Under the pieces are notes generated by a model. It was not told the origin of the DNA. It ran no database searches and saw nothing but the letters and a program-made list of their open reading frames with translations. A stretch of 64,000 bases of DNA from Massilia sp. Root133 (GTDB taxonomy: Bacteria > Pseudomonadota > Gammaproteobacteria > Burkholderiales > Burkholderiaceae_D). The translations under genes were made by a program, and so were the position numbers. Below are positions 27,746 through 36,492 of the stretch, in pieces (the stretch's first letter is position 1; the number at the start of each line of letters is the position of its first letter). The DNA lies in contig NZ_LMEW01000034.1 in assembly GCF_001426525.1 (NCBI RefSeq), positions 66,697-130,696 on the forward strand, given 5' to 3'.

Positions 27746-27791
27746 GCGGTGAATCTTCTACAAGAGCACTATGAGCAGCATGCAACACCGG
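27746..27791. promoter_or_regulatory. LysR-type shared box upstream of ICMT gene and lysR
   Basis: GCGGTGAA (27746-27753), 17 bp, then ATGAGCAGCATGCAACACCG (27771-27790). The same elements with the same 17-bp gap occur at 29398-29443. Relative to the minus-strand ICMT gene it lies 57 bp upstream of the ATG; the LysR gene starts 50 bp away on the other side. It is the likely binding site of the LysR product. Confidence 0.65.
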
Positions 27792-27841
27792 GCCCGGCTG
27801 TCCCGAATTACAATCCCACCAGGATCACCGGAACGATAGCC

Positions 27842-28807
27842 ATGAATCTCGATCGAATCGACCTGAACCTTCTGCGTGTCTTCAACGTGGTGTTCGAGGA
27901 ACGCAACCTGCTGCGCGCAGCGAAACGTCTGAACCTGAGCCAGTCGGCGATCAGCCACGCGCTGGCGCGCCTGCGCTACGCCATCGACGACGACCTGTTC
28001 GTGCGCAGCGCGGCCGGCATGGTCCCCACGCCGCGCGCCATGGCCATGGCCGGCCCGCTGCGCAATGCGCTGCACCAGATCGGCGAGGCCATCGGCGGCG
28101 AACCGTTCGACCCGGCGACCACGGGGCGCGAGTTCGTGGTCGCCGCGACCGATTACGTCACGGTCCTGTTGCTGGGGGCGCTCGCCGCCGACCTGGACGA
28201 GCACGCGCCGTTCGCCAATCTCGTCGTCCGTCCCTCGACGCGGATCGACCTGGCGGGCCAGATCGACCTGGGCAGGATCGACCTCGCCATCGGGGTCTAC
28301 GCCGAGATCCCCGCCCGCTTCCGCTTCATGTGCTTGTGGACACAGGTCGACAGCCTCGTGATGCGCCAGTCCCATCCCCTGTGCGACAAGGTTCTGGACA
28401 ACCAGGCGCTGCTGGACTATCCGCTGCTGACGGTGTCGCTGGGGGGCACCGAGGAAGGCGCCGTCGACGGCTACATCGCCGAACGGGGCCTCGCGCGCCA
28501 GTCCGAAATGTTCGACCGCCAGTCATTGGTCGACGCGCTGGCGCCGGACACGCCCCGCTTCCGGATGCAGGTCGCGCATGCGCTGGCGGTCCCCACGCTG
28601 CTGCGCACCAGCGACATGCTGGCCCTGCTGCCTTCACCGCTGGGCCGGCTGTTCGCACGTGAATACGATGTGCACAGCGTAGCGCCGCCCTATGCGCCCC
28701 GTCCGGTGGACGTGCACGCCGTCTGGCACGAACGCAACGACGCCGATCCGGCGCACGCCTGGTTCCGCGAGCGGCTCGCCCGGCTGGCGCCGGGCCTGTC
28801 GCTCTGA
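27842..28807 (+). CDS. LysR-family transcriptional regulator
   Basis: A 321-residue LysR regulator. The N-terminal helix-turn-helix (LRVFNVVFEERNLLRAAKRLNLSQSAISHALARLR) is of the NodD/NahR-like subgroup, starting MNLDRIDLNLL. The effector domain follows from about residue 90 (GREFVVAATDYVTVLLL). It is divergent from the ICMT/FMN reductase operon and convergent (4-bp gap) with the DUF4863 gene. Matching boxes upstream of both target units suggest it activates them in response to an aromatic compound. Confidence 0.9.
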   Translation: MNLDRIDLNLLRVFNVVFEERNLLRAAKRLNLSQSAISHALARLRYAIDDDLFVRSAAGMVPTPRAMAMAGPLRNALHQIGEAIGGEPFDPATTGREFVVAATDYVTVLLLGALAADLDEHAPFANLVVRPSTRIDLAGQIDLGRIDLAIGVYAEIPARFRFMCLWTQVDSLVMRQSHPLCDKVLDNQALLDYPLLTVSLGGTEEGAVDGYIAERGLARQSEMFDRQSLVDALAPDTPRFRMQVAHALAVPTLLRTSDMLALLPSPLGRLFAREYDVHSVAPPYAPRPVDVHAVWHERNDADPAHAWFRERLARLAPGLSL

Positions 28808-28811
28808 ACGG

Positions 28812-29345
28812 TCAAGCGGCCGGTGGCTTGACGTCGTAGGCGATCCGTCCGGCCGGCAGATAGAACAGCGCGATCACGGCGCCGCCCCGCGCTTCCGGGT
28901 AGTGATGGCTGCCGGGCGCCGGCGCGGTCCAGCCGGCCCCCCGCCAGCCGAGCGGCCCGGCCAGCTGCGCACCCGGCGTCAACGGAATCACCATGTTCAA
29001 TTCGCCGTAGGGATGGGAGTGATAATCGCCGCGGAACACGTCGGCGGTATCGCCATGGCCGCCCGGCATGCTGTCCATGTAGACGGCCGTGATGCTGAAG
29101 TAATCGGTCGCGGCGCTCGGCTCGGCCAGGCGGCTGCGGCGGTAGCGCGGGCCGGCGATCTCGACGTTGGCGGCCCAGCCCTCTTCCACACCGGTCTTGA
29201 TCAGGGCGGCCAGCTCGTCGTACAGCGCGCTTCCCGGGCCGTACGTGTCGTTAAGCCAGTGTTCGAGTTCCGCACCTGCCGTTTTGTTTTTGACGTCCTG
29301 CAGAAAAGCCGCACTGCGTGCGATCAACCGCGCTTTTGCATCCAT
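28812..29345 (-). CDS. DUF4863 family protein, PnbB-like (putative 4-hydroxylaminobenzoate lyase)
   Basis: A 177-residue cytoplasmic protein starting MDAKARLIARSAAFLQDVKN. A mixed segment contains FRGDYHSHPYGELNMVIPL, resembling a cupin-like metal site with His and Glu. WRGAGWTAPAPGSHHYPEARGG is strongly conserved-looking and may supply further ligands. I recall this family including PnbB, which converts 4-hydroxylaminobenzoate to protocatechuate with ammonia release; I could not check that. Nitroreductase, aromatic-acid carrier and LysR genes nearby fit such a pathway. Its upstream region has the same LysR-type box as the ICMT gene. Confidence 0.65.
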   Translation of the reverse strand: MDAKARLIARSAAFLQDVKNKTAGAELEHWLNDTYGPGSALYDELAALIKTGVEEGWAANVEIAGPRYRRSRLAEPSAATDYFSITAVYMDSMPGGHGDTADVFRGDYHSHPYGELNMVIPLTPGAQLAGPLGWRGAGWTAPAPGSHHYPEARGGAVIALFYLPAGRIAYDVKPPAA

Positions 29346-29397
29346 GATTTCTCCTTTCAAGTGACGAAACCATGTTCGCATGGCGCGCGGCCACGCT

Positions 29398-29443
29398 GCG
29401 GTGAAATGTTTGCATGGCCGCAATGAGCAGTATGCAATGCCGG
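29398..29443. promoter_or_regulatory. LysR-type shared box upstream of DUF4863 gene
   Basis: GCGGTGAA (29398-29405), 17 bp, then ATGAGCAGTATGCAATGCCG (29423-29442). It has the same orientation and spacing as the box at 27746-27791. It lies 53 bp upstream of the DUF4863 ATG, against 57 bp for the ICMT gene. This near-identical placement argues for one regulator acting on both. Confidence 0.65.
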
Positions 29444-29458
29444 AAGTCGGCCAACCCG

Positions 29459-31930
29459 TCAGATCGCTCCCGCCGCCTCACGAACGCGGCGTCCCGTGCT
29501 CTCGAGCCAGGCGCCCAGCCCGGCGGCGGGAAACGGTTCCGCCACATAAAAGCCCTGCGCTTCGTCGCAGCCGTACGCGGCGAGCGCATCCCAGATCTCC
29601 GCGCTCGCCGTTCCCTCCGCGACGACCGTCATCCCGAGGTTATGGGCCAGCTCGATGGTGGACTTGACGATCGCCGCCGCGCGCGGGTCCTCCAGCATCC
29701 GCATCGTGAAGCCATGATCGATCTTGATCACGTCGACCGGCATCCGGGTCAGGTAGCCGAGCGACGAGTAACCGGTACCGAAATCGTCGATAAACAGGCG
29801 GAATCCCTTGCTGCTCAGTGCCGCGAGCTCCGCGAGCGAGGCCTCGGGATCCGTGATCAGGCTGCTTTCGGTGATTTCGAGCCCGAGCCAGTCCGCGCTC
29901 CCGCCCCAGGTGTGCAACAGCGCTTCGAGGTTGGGGACGAGATCCGGCGACAGCAGGTTGCGCGGCGAGACGTTGACGGCCAGCGGGATGCGCAAGCCCT
30001 CGCGCGCCCAAGCGAAGTACTGGCGTACGGCCGCCTGCAGCATGTGGCGGGTCAGCACGTGGATCAGTTCCGTATCCTCGATCAGCGGCACGAACAGCGC
30101 TGGCTGGACCATGCCGAGGCGCGGATGGCGCCAGCGCACCAGCGCTTCCACGCCGGTGACCTCGTTGGTGCGGATCTCGACCTTCGGCTGGCAATACAGT
30201 TCGATCTGTCCGTCGTGGATCGCCTTGCGGAATTCCCCGAGCAGGGCGAGGCGGTCGGGATGGTAGGGATCGTCGCCCGGGTCATACACGAGCACGTCGG
30301 TACCGATCTGGCGCGCCCGGAACACGGCGACATGCGCCTTGCGCATCAGGGCGGCCGTATCGGTGGCGTGCCCGGGGCACAAGGCGATGCCGATGTGCAC
30401 GCTGATGTCGTACTGGACGCCGGCAACCTGGAACGGCTGCTCGAACGCGTGCAGCAAGGCGCGCGCGCGCGGCTTGGAGTCGTAGGCGCAGGCGCCCGAC
30501 AGCACCGCCGCGAACTGGGAACCGCCGAGGCGGGCCACCTGGACACCGGCGTCGAGCGCGCCGGCGATGCGCTCGGAAACGGCCTTCAGCAGGCCGTCGG
30601 CATTGCCGTGGCCGAGGGTCAGGCAAATGTCCTCGAACCGGGCCACGTCGATCAGCAGCAGCGCCAGCGGCACGAAATCGGGCGAGTCGATCGCGATCGA
30701 CCGGTCCAGGTGACGGCGCAGCGCCACCTGGTTCATCAGGCCGGTGACCTCGTCGTGGTAGGCAAGCCTCTGGATTTCCAGCTGCGCCAGCCTGGCCTCG
30801 GTGATGTCGCGCGAGTACCCCACCATGCGCACTGCCTTGCCTGCGGCGTCGGTCTGCACCTCGGCCTGGCTTTCCAGGTAGTACAACTCACCGGGCCGGG
30901 GCACCACGCGGAATTGCACGTGATAGCGCGTACCCGGATTCGCAAGGCACGCGGCGCGGGCAGCCTCGACCAGCGGCAGGTCGTCCGGATGGATGCGGGC
31001 GTTCAGCAGGGCGAGCGGCACCTCGCATTCGCTGAAGCCGAAGACCTTGTGCAGTTCGTCGGACGTCATGTACGCGGTGCCCTTGGCAAAGTCGACCGTC
31101 CAGGTGCCGACCCGGGCGATGCGCTGTGTTGCCGAGAGGTCGATCCGGGTCTGGCGCAGGCTTTCCTCGACGTGCCGGCGCTCCGTGAGATCGAGGCTGG
31201 CGCACACGAAGACACTCGGGGTGCCATCGGGTTCGTCCTTGCGCGTCGCCTCGACGCGCACGATGCGTTCGCTGCCGTCGGGCCAGCGTACCCGCCATTC
31301 GGTATCGAAAGGCGTGCCGGCGTCGATGCACGCGCGGATCGCCGCGGCGGCGCGTGCGCGGTCGGCTTCACGCAAACACCCGACCCAGGCGTCGATCGCG
31401 CCCGCGAGGTCATCCGGCAGGTCGCCGACCTGCAATCCGAAGTTGCGGTATTGCTGCGCGGACCAGGTCTGCCGTTTGCGCCTGAGTTCGAGGACACAGT
31501 GTCCCACCCCGCTCAATTCCTGGGCCAGCGCACAATGCTCGCGCATCACGGACAGATCGGTCAGCATGTCCTGCTGTTGCGTCACGTCCTGCACGCACAG
31601 CAGCACATGGCGGCCGGGCACGTCGATGGGCGCCAGCGTGGCCGCTGCCCAGAAGCAACTCCCGTCGCGCCGGCGTTGCGCGACGATGTCCGGCGGCCCC
31701 GGCGGCGCGGCGCCGGCGCCGTGCAGCCGCGCGCCGAGCCCGTCGCAGATGTCGGACAGCGCGACCGCCCTCCATTCGTCGCCACGGTAGCCATAGGCCC
31801 GGTCGGCGGCGGCATTCGCCGCGACGCACCGGCCGGTCGCGGCGTCGAAGATCATCAAGGGCATGCCGGCATGGGCGAATGCCTTCGTCTCCTGTGCTCT
31901 TGCTTCGTCGCGTGACGTGCCGTCGTCCAT
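29459..31930 (-). CDS. PAS-GGDEF-EAL protein, probable c-di-GMP phosphodiesterase
   Basis: An 823-residue cytoplasmic signalling protein. Three PAS-type domains (~residues 15-125, ~150-260 and ~265-385) precede a GGDEF-like domain (~395-550) and an EAL domain (~565-815). The cyclase signature is degenerate: GGSQF replaces GGDEF. The EAL domain keeps the metal and catalytic residues (EALVRW, NVSPRNL, EITES, DDFGTG, KIDHG, VAEG, AQGF). I therefore expect phosphodiesterase activity, with the GGDEF part serving as a GTP-binding or scaffold domain. It has no membrane segment. The gene is 51 bp downstream of the propeller gene ending the large operon. Confidence 0.9.
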   Translation of the reverse strand: MDDGTSRDEARAQETKAFAHAGMPLMIFDAATGRCVAANAAADRAYGYRGDEWRAVALSDICDGLGARLHGAGAAPPGPPDIVAQRRRDGSCFWAAATLAPIDVPGRHVLLCVQDVTQQQDMLTDLSVMREHCALAQELSGVGHCVLELRRKRQTWSAQQYRNFGLQVGDLPDDLAGAIDAWVGCLREADRARAAAAIRACIDAGTPFDTEWRVRWPDGSERIVRVEATRKDEPDGTPSVFVCASLDLTERRHVEESLRQTRIDLSATQRIARVGTWTVDFAKGTAYMTSDELHKVFGFSECEVPLALLNARIHPDDLPLVEAARAACLANPGTRYHVQFRVVPRPGELYYLESQAEVQTDAAGKAVRMVGYSRDITEARLAQLEIQRLAYHDEVTGLMNQVALRRHLDRSIAIDSPDFVPLALLLIDVARFEDICLTLGHGNADGLLKAVSERIAGALDAGVQVARLGGSQFAAVLSGACAYDSKPRARALLHAFEQPFQVAGVQYDISVHIGIALCPGHATDTAALMRKAHVAVFRARQIGTDVLVYDPGDDPYHPDRLALLGEFRKAIHDGQIELYCQPKVEIRTNEVTGVEALVRWRHPRLGMVQPALFVPLIEDTELIHVLTRHMLQAAVRQYFAWAREGLRIPLAVNVSPRNLLSPDLVPNLEALLHTWGGSADWLGLEITESSLITDPEASLAELAALSSKGFRLFIDDFGTGYSSLGYLTRMPVDVIKIDHGFTMRMLEDPRAAAIVKSTIELAHNLGMTVVAEGTASAEIWDALAAYGCDEAQGFYVAEPFPAAGLGAWLESTGRRVREAAGAI

Positions 31931-31981
31931 GATGGTTTCATTCTAGTACACACCATCCTGAAAAGAACTGTTTTTCGCGGG

Positions 31982-33067
31982 CTAGCGCGTGTAGGTCAGC
32001 ACGCTGAACGTGTTGGGCACGAAATGCAGGCTGTCCTCGTCGCCATCGTCGCCGGCCCGTTTATAGTATTGCGCGTTCACCAGATAGATCGTGCCGGTGC
32101 GCTCGTCGAGGACACCGGTGCGCGCGAGGGGCCGCGTGCCGATGGTCTCCACGGGCTGGTAGCGGTCGGAAGACTGCTTGGCGATCACCGACAGGCTGCC
32201 GTCCTCGCCGTTGGCGGTCACGACCTGGCCGTGGCGGGCGTCGTACATCACCTCGTCCACGCCGCGCCCGATCGGCACCGCGGCGATCGTCCGTGCGTCG
32301 TCCGCGTCCACGACCAGCAGGCGCGGCGCGGTCCGCTCGTCGCCGCGGCAGCCGACGTAGATGCGCCGGTCGGGGCGGTCCAGCTCCAGCGCCGCCGGCG
32401 CGCGGCAGGCTGCGTCCAGCGGCACGGTAGCGGCCAGCCGCATCGTGCGCACGTCCACCCGCGCGAGCGCGGCGCGGTCGCGCAGCGGCATCCACAGATT
32501 GCCCTGGTTGTCGGCCCGCGGCGCATCGACCTTGATGCTGTCCACGACGACCTTGCCGACGGGCTTGCCGGTGCGGGCGTCGAACAACAGCACGGGCGTC
32601 TGCTTCTTGTCTTCATCGGCCTCGCCGACGATGGCGATGCGCTTGCTGACCGGGTCGTAGGCGGCGCCGTCGAAGCCGTCGGTCTCGCTCTTGTAGCGCG
32701 CCAGCGTCGCCAGGGTGGACAGCCTGAACACGACGACATGGCCGTCCCTGGTGCCCACGATGCCGAGGTCGAACTCGGGCGCCAGCGCCGACGTGTTGGC
32801 GCCCGCCGACCGGGCCAGCGTGCGGATCACCTTGCCCGACCGGATGTCGTACACGTGCAGGCCTTCGTCGCGGTGGGCGATGAACAGGCGGTTGCGGCCC
32901 GCGTCGAGCGACGGATAGTCCCAGCCGGAATCGCCGCCCGGGATGGTCACGACCTTCTCGAGGTGAAAGGTGGGGCCCGCCGCGGCGATGCCCGTGCCGG
33001 CCATGCAGGCGCCGGCCAGCAGGGCGCCGGCGAGCGGGCGCAGGCGAGGTTGCAGGAATGTCTTCAT
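31982..33067 (-). CDS. Secreted YVTN-type beta-propeller protein
   Basis: A 361-residue exported protein. The signal peptide ends near GIAAAGP. Repeated blades follow with patterns such as AGRNRLFIAHRDEGLHVYDIRSGKVI and DRPDRRIYVGCRGDERTAPRLLVVDADD. It is a clear paralogue of the propeller at 47.5 kb, sharing the GGDSGW / GTDTGW start and the same blade order. Such propellers bind ligands or metals or act as lactonase-like or electron-transfer proteins; no catalytic site is obvious. It is the last gene of the operon beginning with the C45 hydrolase, 28 bp after the preceding gene. Confidence 0.72.
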   Translation of the reverse strand: MKTFLQPRLRPLAGALLAGACMAGTGIAAAGPTFHLEKVVTIPGGDSGWDYPSLDAGRNRLFIAHRDEGLHVYDIRSGKVIRTLARSAGANTSALAPEFDLGIVGTRDGHVVVFRLSTLATLARYKSETDGFDGAAYDPVSKRIAIVGEADEDKKQTPVLLFDARTGKPVGKVVVDSIKVDAPRADNQGNLWMPLRDRAALARVDVRTMRLAATVPLDAACRAPAALELDRPDRRIYVGCRGDERTAPRLLVVDADDARTIAAVPIGRGVDEVMYDARHGQVVTANGEDGSLSVIAKQSSDRYQPVETIGTRPLARTGVLDERTGTIYLVNAQYYKRAGDDGDEDSLHFVPNTFSVLTYTR

Positions 33068-33095
33068 GGCGTCTCCTTCGTCTTCCGCCGGTTGG

Positions 33096-33869
33096 TCAAA
33101 AAGGCACCCCGACGATCGCTTTCACTACCCAGCGGTCGGATGCCGCCGCGTTGCCGCGGCCGACGCCCAGGTTCAGGTCCCAGCCGCGCACCGACGTGTC
33201 GAGCACGGCGTAGGTGGTATGGGCCTGGCGCCCGGGATTGTCGAGCCGGCGGATTTCGCCGAGATCGTTGTAGTGCTCGATGCCGACCTGCAGCGCGTCC
33301 GACACGGCATAGCTCAGCTTGGTCGCAAGTTCGAGCGTGGTCGGCGCGCTCACGGGCCCGGACACCTTGAAGCCGACGTTCGCGTTGACCGCCGCGGTCC
33401 AGTGCGTCCCCTTGTAGCCGAGGATGCCTTTCAGTTCGCCGTTCCACGGGTTTTCGTCGAGACGGTGGTCGACCCGTCCCACCTCCAGGTTCGCGCCGTA
33501 GAAGACGGGATCGTCGGGGCCGGTCGGGATGAACTTGAGGCGCAGCTTCTCGCCGCCCACACGGTAGCGGTTGTCGGCATCGCGCAGTCCCAGCACATAG
33601 GCGCCCAGTTCCAGCGTACGGGTCAGGCCGTAGGAGAATTCGGGGGTGACGCGCAGCGCGTGCCGTGCCAGTTGCGCGCCCGGATAGTCGGGCGTGGCCG
33701 CACCGGTCAGGACGTAGTTCGCGTGCACATCCAGTCCGAATTCGCCGGGCTGGCCCATCTCGTTCATGTAGACCTGGATTTCCTCGGGCGCGGCGGCGGC
33801 CGTCGCGGCACAGGAGGCCAATGCAGCTCCAGCCAGGCAGCGGAGCAATGAAGTTCTTGTCGATGTCAT
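33096..33869 (-). CDS. Exported protein, probable outer-membrane beta-barrel (unknown)
   Basis: A 257-residue protein with a signal peptide (cut near AATAAAAPEE). Alternating-hydrophobic strands are seen through the body (LDVHANYVL, LELGAYVLGLRD, LRLKFIPTG, YGANLEVGRVD, TAAVNANVGFKV), and the C-terminal VGVPF ends in Phe. This is the pattern of a small outer-membrane beta-barrel. I do not recognise a named family. It lies 12 bp from the preceding gene in the operon with ABC importer and succinyltransferase genes, so it may help cross or line the outer membrane for the same substrate. Confidence 0.68.
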   Translation of the reverse strand: MTSTRTSLLRCLAGAALASCAATAAAAPEEIQVYMNEMGQPGEFGLDVHANYVLTGAATPDYPGAQLARHALRVTPEFSYGLTRTLELGAYVLGLRDADNRYRVGGEKLRLKFIPTGPDDPVFYGANLEVGRVDHRLDENPWNGELKGILGYKGTHWTAAVNANVGFKVSGPVSAPTTLELATKLSYAVSDALQVGIEHYNDLGEIRRLDNPGRQAHTTYAVLDTSVRGWDLNLGVGRGNAAASDRWVVKAIVGVPF

Positions 33870-33881
33870 GGTGTTTTACTT

Positions 33882-34625
33882 TTACTTAAACATGGGAATG
33901 GTCCAGGTCAGGCCGACCCGTAACTCGGTGACGTTCTCGCGGTCCTCGCGCGCGCGCCGGATGCCGGCATCGAACACCAGGTCGTCGCGGTAGGGCCAGA
34001 TGGCGCCGGCCAGGGCCGAATTGGCGCGGCCGCCCTGGTTGTCGCGCTCGTTGAAGATTTCCAGGACCGGCCGGATGCCCTCGCCCCGCCCCTCGACGAT
34101 GACGCCGACGAAGCGGCCGCTGGAGCGGTCGCGGTTGCGCGCCACCTCGGCGTTGACGTGCACGGTGACCGGACCGGCGTGCTGCGACACGATGGCCGCG
34201 CAGGTGCCCCCGCCGCCATGGTCGCCATGCACCTCGGGCAGCAGCACGCCGCATTCCGCGGCGATGCTGACGCCCTCCTCGCCCTGCAACACGCCCTTGC
34301 GCAGCACGTGCTTGACGGAGAACGCGGTATCGGCGAAGCGGTTGCGCTGGCCGTCGGTGGCGCCGAGATCGCGTTCGGCCCTGCCTTCGAGGACGAGTTC
34401 GAAACCGCCCGGCAGGCCGAGATTGTTGACGATCGCCGGCCCCAGCAACGTGCGGCCGCTGCCGTGGCGCAGGTAGCCGAGGGGGCCGAATTCGAGTTCG
34501 TATTCGCCCGCCTCCGCGACGTCGGCATCGGTGCCGTTGAATGGCCGGTACGCATGCGCAGGCGCGGACAGGAAGACGGCCATGACGAGGCAGGCCGATA
34601 CCATCGAGGAAAACGTGCGGCTCAT
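33882..34625 (-). CDS. Exported protein, probable outer-membrane barrel (unknown)
   Basis: A 247-residue protein with a signal peptide ending PAHAYRPF. Strand-like repeats (GEYELEFGPLGYL, FELVLEGRAERDL, VTVHVNAEVARN, LVFDAGIRRARED, TELRVGLTWTIPMF) suggest a beta-barrel related to the transporter-like or phenol-degradation-like outer-membrane proteins. Its start overlaps the end of the preceding secreted protein gene by four bases. No cysteine pair or enzymatic motif is evident. With the next gene it forms a pair of putative barrels unique to this operon. Confidence 0.65.
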   Translation of the reverse strand: MSRTFSSMVSACLVMAVFLSAPAHAYRPFNGTDADVAEAGEYELEFGPLGYLRHGSGRTLLGPAIVNNLGLPGGFELVLEGRAERDLGATDGQRNRFADTAFSVKHVLRKGVLQGEEGVSIAAECGVLLPEVHGDHGGGGTCAAIVSQHAGPVTVHVNAEVARNRDRSSGRFVGVIVEGRGEGIRPVLEIFNERDNQGGRANSALAGAIWPYRDDLVFDAGIRRAREDRENVTELRVGLTWTIPMFK

Positions 34626-35410
34626 CGTGCGCTCTTCAATTCGTCGGCGATGATGTACTGGCGATTGACGCGGTACTGGCCCTTGTCCTTGCTCCAGGCG
34701 ACCCAGTCCGGATTGTTCCTGACCAGGTCGGCGCGCACCTTGGCCTGGGTCCGTTCGCGCAGGCCGAGGCCGGTATCGCCGTTGTACTCATAGAACATCA
34801 GCGCCGACCAGTGGCGCCCGACCACATAGCGGCCGAGCAGGACCTGGTAGCGATTGAGCACGTCTTCCTTCAGCCAGCCGTCGAGTTGCGGCACCAGGTA
34901 GCCGCGCAGGTAGGCGAGATATTTATCGGTCGATACGAGATAGTCGTAGGGGATGACGACGTACACGCCGGAACCCTTGCTGGCGCCGCCTTCGAGGTAC
35001 AGGTCGGCCGGATTCGTGTCGATCCGGTCGACCAGCGCCAGCGCCTGCTGCGGCAGGCCGGCCGGCAGCGCCGCCTCGATCTCGCGCCACGACGCCATCT
35101 TGTCGGCCGTGGGGAAATTCAGGACCGTCATCATGTCCCAGTTCTGGTTGTCGACCCAGCGGTTGAACAAGACCTTGTAATTGCTCAGCAGGCCGTCGCG
35201 CTTCCACTTGTCCAGCCGGGCCAGGCCTTCGCCCTGCATGAACTGGCGCAGCGCCAAGCGGTTGACGGGCTTGACGTGGTATTCCAGCACCAGGCTCGTG
35301 GTACCCGCGACCGTCGGGTCGGCCAGCGGAGCGGCTGCCGCGCCGGCCGCGGCCGTGGCGAGCAGGCAGGACAGCACCATGCGGTGCCATAGGGAAAGGA
35401 TCTGGTTCAA
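34622..35410 (-). CDS. Exported protein of unknown function
   Basis: A 262-residue protein with an N-terminal signal (cut near GAAAAPLADP). The body contains two related halves: LRQFMQGEGLARLDKWKRDGLLSNYKVLFNRWVDNQNWDMMTVLNFP, and a later YLVPQLDGWLKEDVLNRYQVLLGRYVVGRHWSALMFYEY. They share an LDxWLK/KxD...L.RY.VL..R.V....W motif, so the protein looks like a duplicated ferredoxin-like or dimeric alpha-beta barrel (NIPSNAP/EthD-like shape). It probably sits in the periplasm. It is co-transcribed between the succinyltransferases and two barrel proteins. No catalytic residues can be assigned. Confidence 0.65.
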   Translation of the reverse strand: MNQILSLWHRMVLSCLLATAAAGAAAAPLADPTVAGTTSLVLEYHVKPVNRLALRQFMQGEGLARLDKWKRDGLLSNYKVLFNRWVDNQNWDMMTVLNFPTADKMASWREIEAALPAGLPQQALALVDRIDTNPADLYLEGGASKGSGVYVVIPYDYLVSTDKYLAYLRGYLVPQLDGWLKEDVLNRYQVLLGRYVVGRHWSALMFYEYNGDTGLGLRERTQAKVRADLVRNNPDWVAWSKDKGQYRVNRQYIIADELKSAR

Positions 35411-35468
35411 GGTAATGCCTCCTGTTAAGTTATGTTTTTTTCGTTATTGCAATGGCTGCGCGGGTTTT

Positions 35469-36485
35469 TCAGGTGCCCGGATTGAGCGCCATGCTGCGCA
35501 CCGGCGCCGCCCGCGCGTCGAGCGCTTCCATGGCCGGCGCCGGCAGCACGAGCTCGCCGTCGACCATGCCGGCCGGCGTGGCGACGACGCGGAACCGGGC
35601 CATGTCGGCGCGCGCGGCCAGCGTCATGGCGCCCTGCCCGGGCTCGCCGGCGCGCGCCGGCGCGAGCACGCTGTCGCGGCTGGCGCGCAGCTCGTCGACC
35701 CGCGCCTGCAGCACGGGCCCGCCGTCGAAGATGTCGAGGTAGCCCTGGTAACGCAGCCCTTCCTGCTCGAGCAGGCGGCGCGCGGGCGTCGTGTGGACAT
35801 GGGTCTGGCCGATGGCGGCGCGCGCCTCGTCGCTGAGGAAGCTCGTGTAGAGCGGATGGCGCGGCATCAGCTGGGCGATGAAGTTCTTCCTGCCGTTCCC
35901 GCACAGGTCGTCGGCCGTGTCGAAATCCATCTTGAAGAAATGGCGTCCCAGGCTTTCCCAGAACGGGGACGTGCCGTCGGGCTTCTGGAAGCCGCGCATT
36001 TCCGCGAACACGGTCTCGGGAAACAGCTCGGGAAACTGGGCGATGAACAGCAGGCGGCTCTTCGACAGCAGGCGGCCGTTGACGCCGCTGCGATAGTCCG
36101 GATGCAGGTACAGCGAACACAGTTCCGCGCAGCCTGTCATGTCGTAGCACAGGTACAGCGCCTCCATGCGGCTGAATACGCCGACCTCGCTGCTCGCGTG
36201 GACGAGGATCCCGAGCCGGTAGTTGTAGAACGGTTCGTCCAGGCCGACGGCACCCTTGATGGCGCAGATGCCGGCCAGCCGGCCGGTGCGCGTATCCTCG
36301 GCCACGAACACGAAGTCGCGTTCGGCGGGTGCCGCGGTGCCGGCGAAGGACGCCGCGGCGATTTCCAGGCGCGCGTTCAGCGCCGCGCGGTCCGGCTTGA
36401 TGGTGGTCATGCCGGGCCCGACGTCGTGCGCGAGGGCGAGCACGCCCTCGAGGTCCGCCGGGGTGGCGTTTCGTACGATTAACAT
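35469..36485 (-). CDS. astA: Arginine/ornithine N-succinyltransferase subunit
   Basis: A 338-residue AstA/AruG-type acyltransferase, which moves succinyl from succinyl-CoA to the alpha-amino group of arginine or ornithine. Family segments are intact: EPFYNYRLGILVHASSEVGVFSRMEALYLCYDMTG, GTSPFWESLGRHFFKMDFDTADDLCG, LMPRHPLYTSFL and the C-terminal YLDIFDGGPVLQA. It starts at MLIVRNATPADLEGV, 7 bp after the second AstA-like gene, and both should form a heteromer as AruF/AruG do in Pseudomonas. It belongs to a long operon starting with a C45 hydrolase. Confidence 0.92.
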   Translation of the reverse strand: MLIVRNATPADLEGVLALAHDVGPGMTTIKPDRAALNARLEIAAASFAGTAAPAERDFVFVAEDTRTGRLAGICAIKGAVGLDEPFYNYRLGILVHASSEVGVFSRMEALYLCYDMTGCAELCSLYLHPDYRSGVNGRLLSKSRLLFIAQFPELFPETVFAEMRGFQKPDGTSPFWESLGRHFFKMDFDTADDLCGNGRKNFIAQLMPRHPLYTSFLSDEARAAIGQTHVHTTPARRLLEQEGLRYQGYLDIFDGGPVLQARVDELRASRDSVLAPARAGEPGQGAMTLAARADMARFRVVATPAGMVDGELVLPAPAMEALDARAAPVRSMALNPGT

Positions 36486-36492
36486 AATGCGC

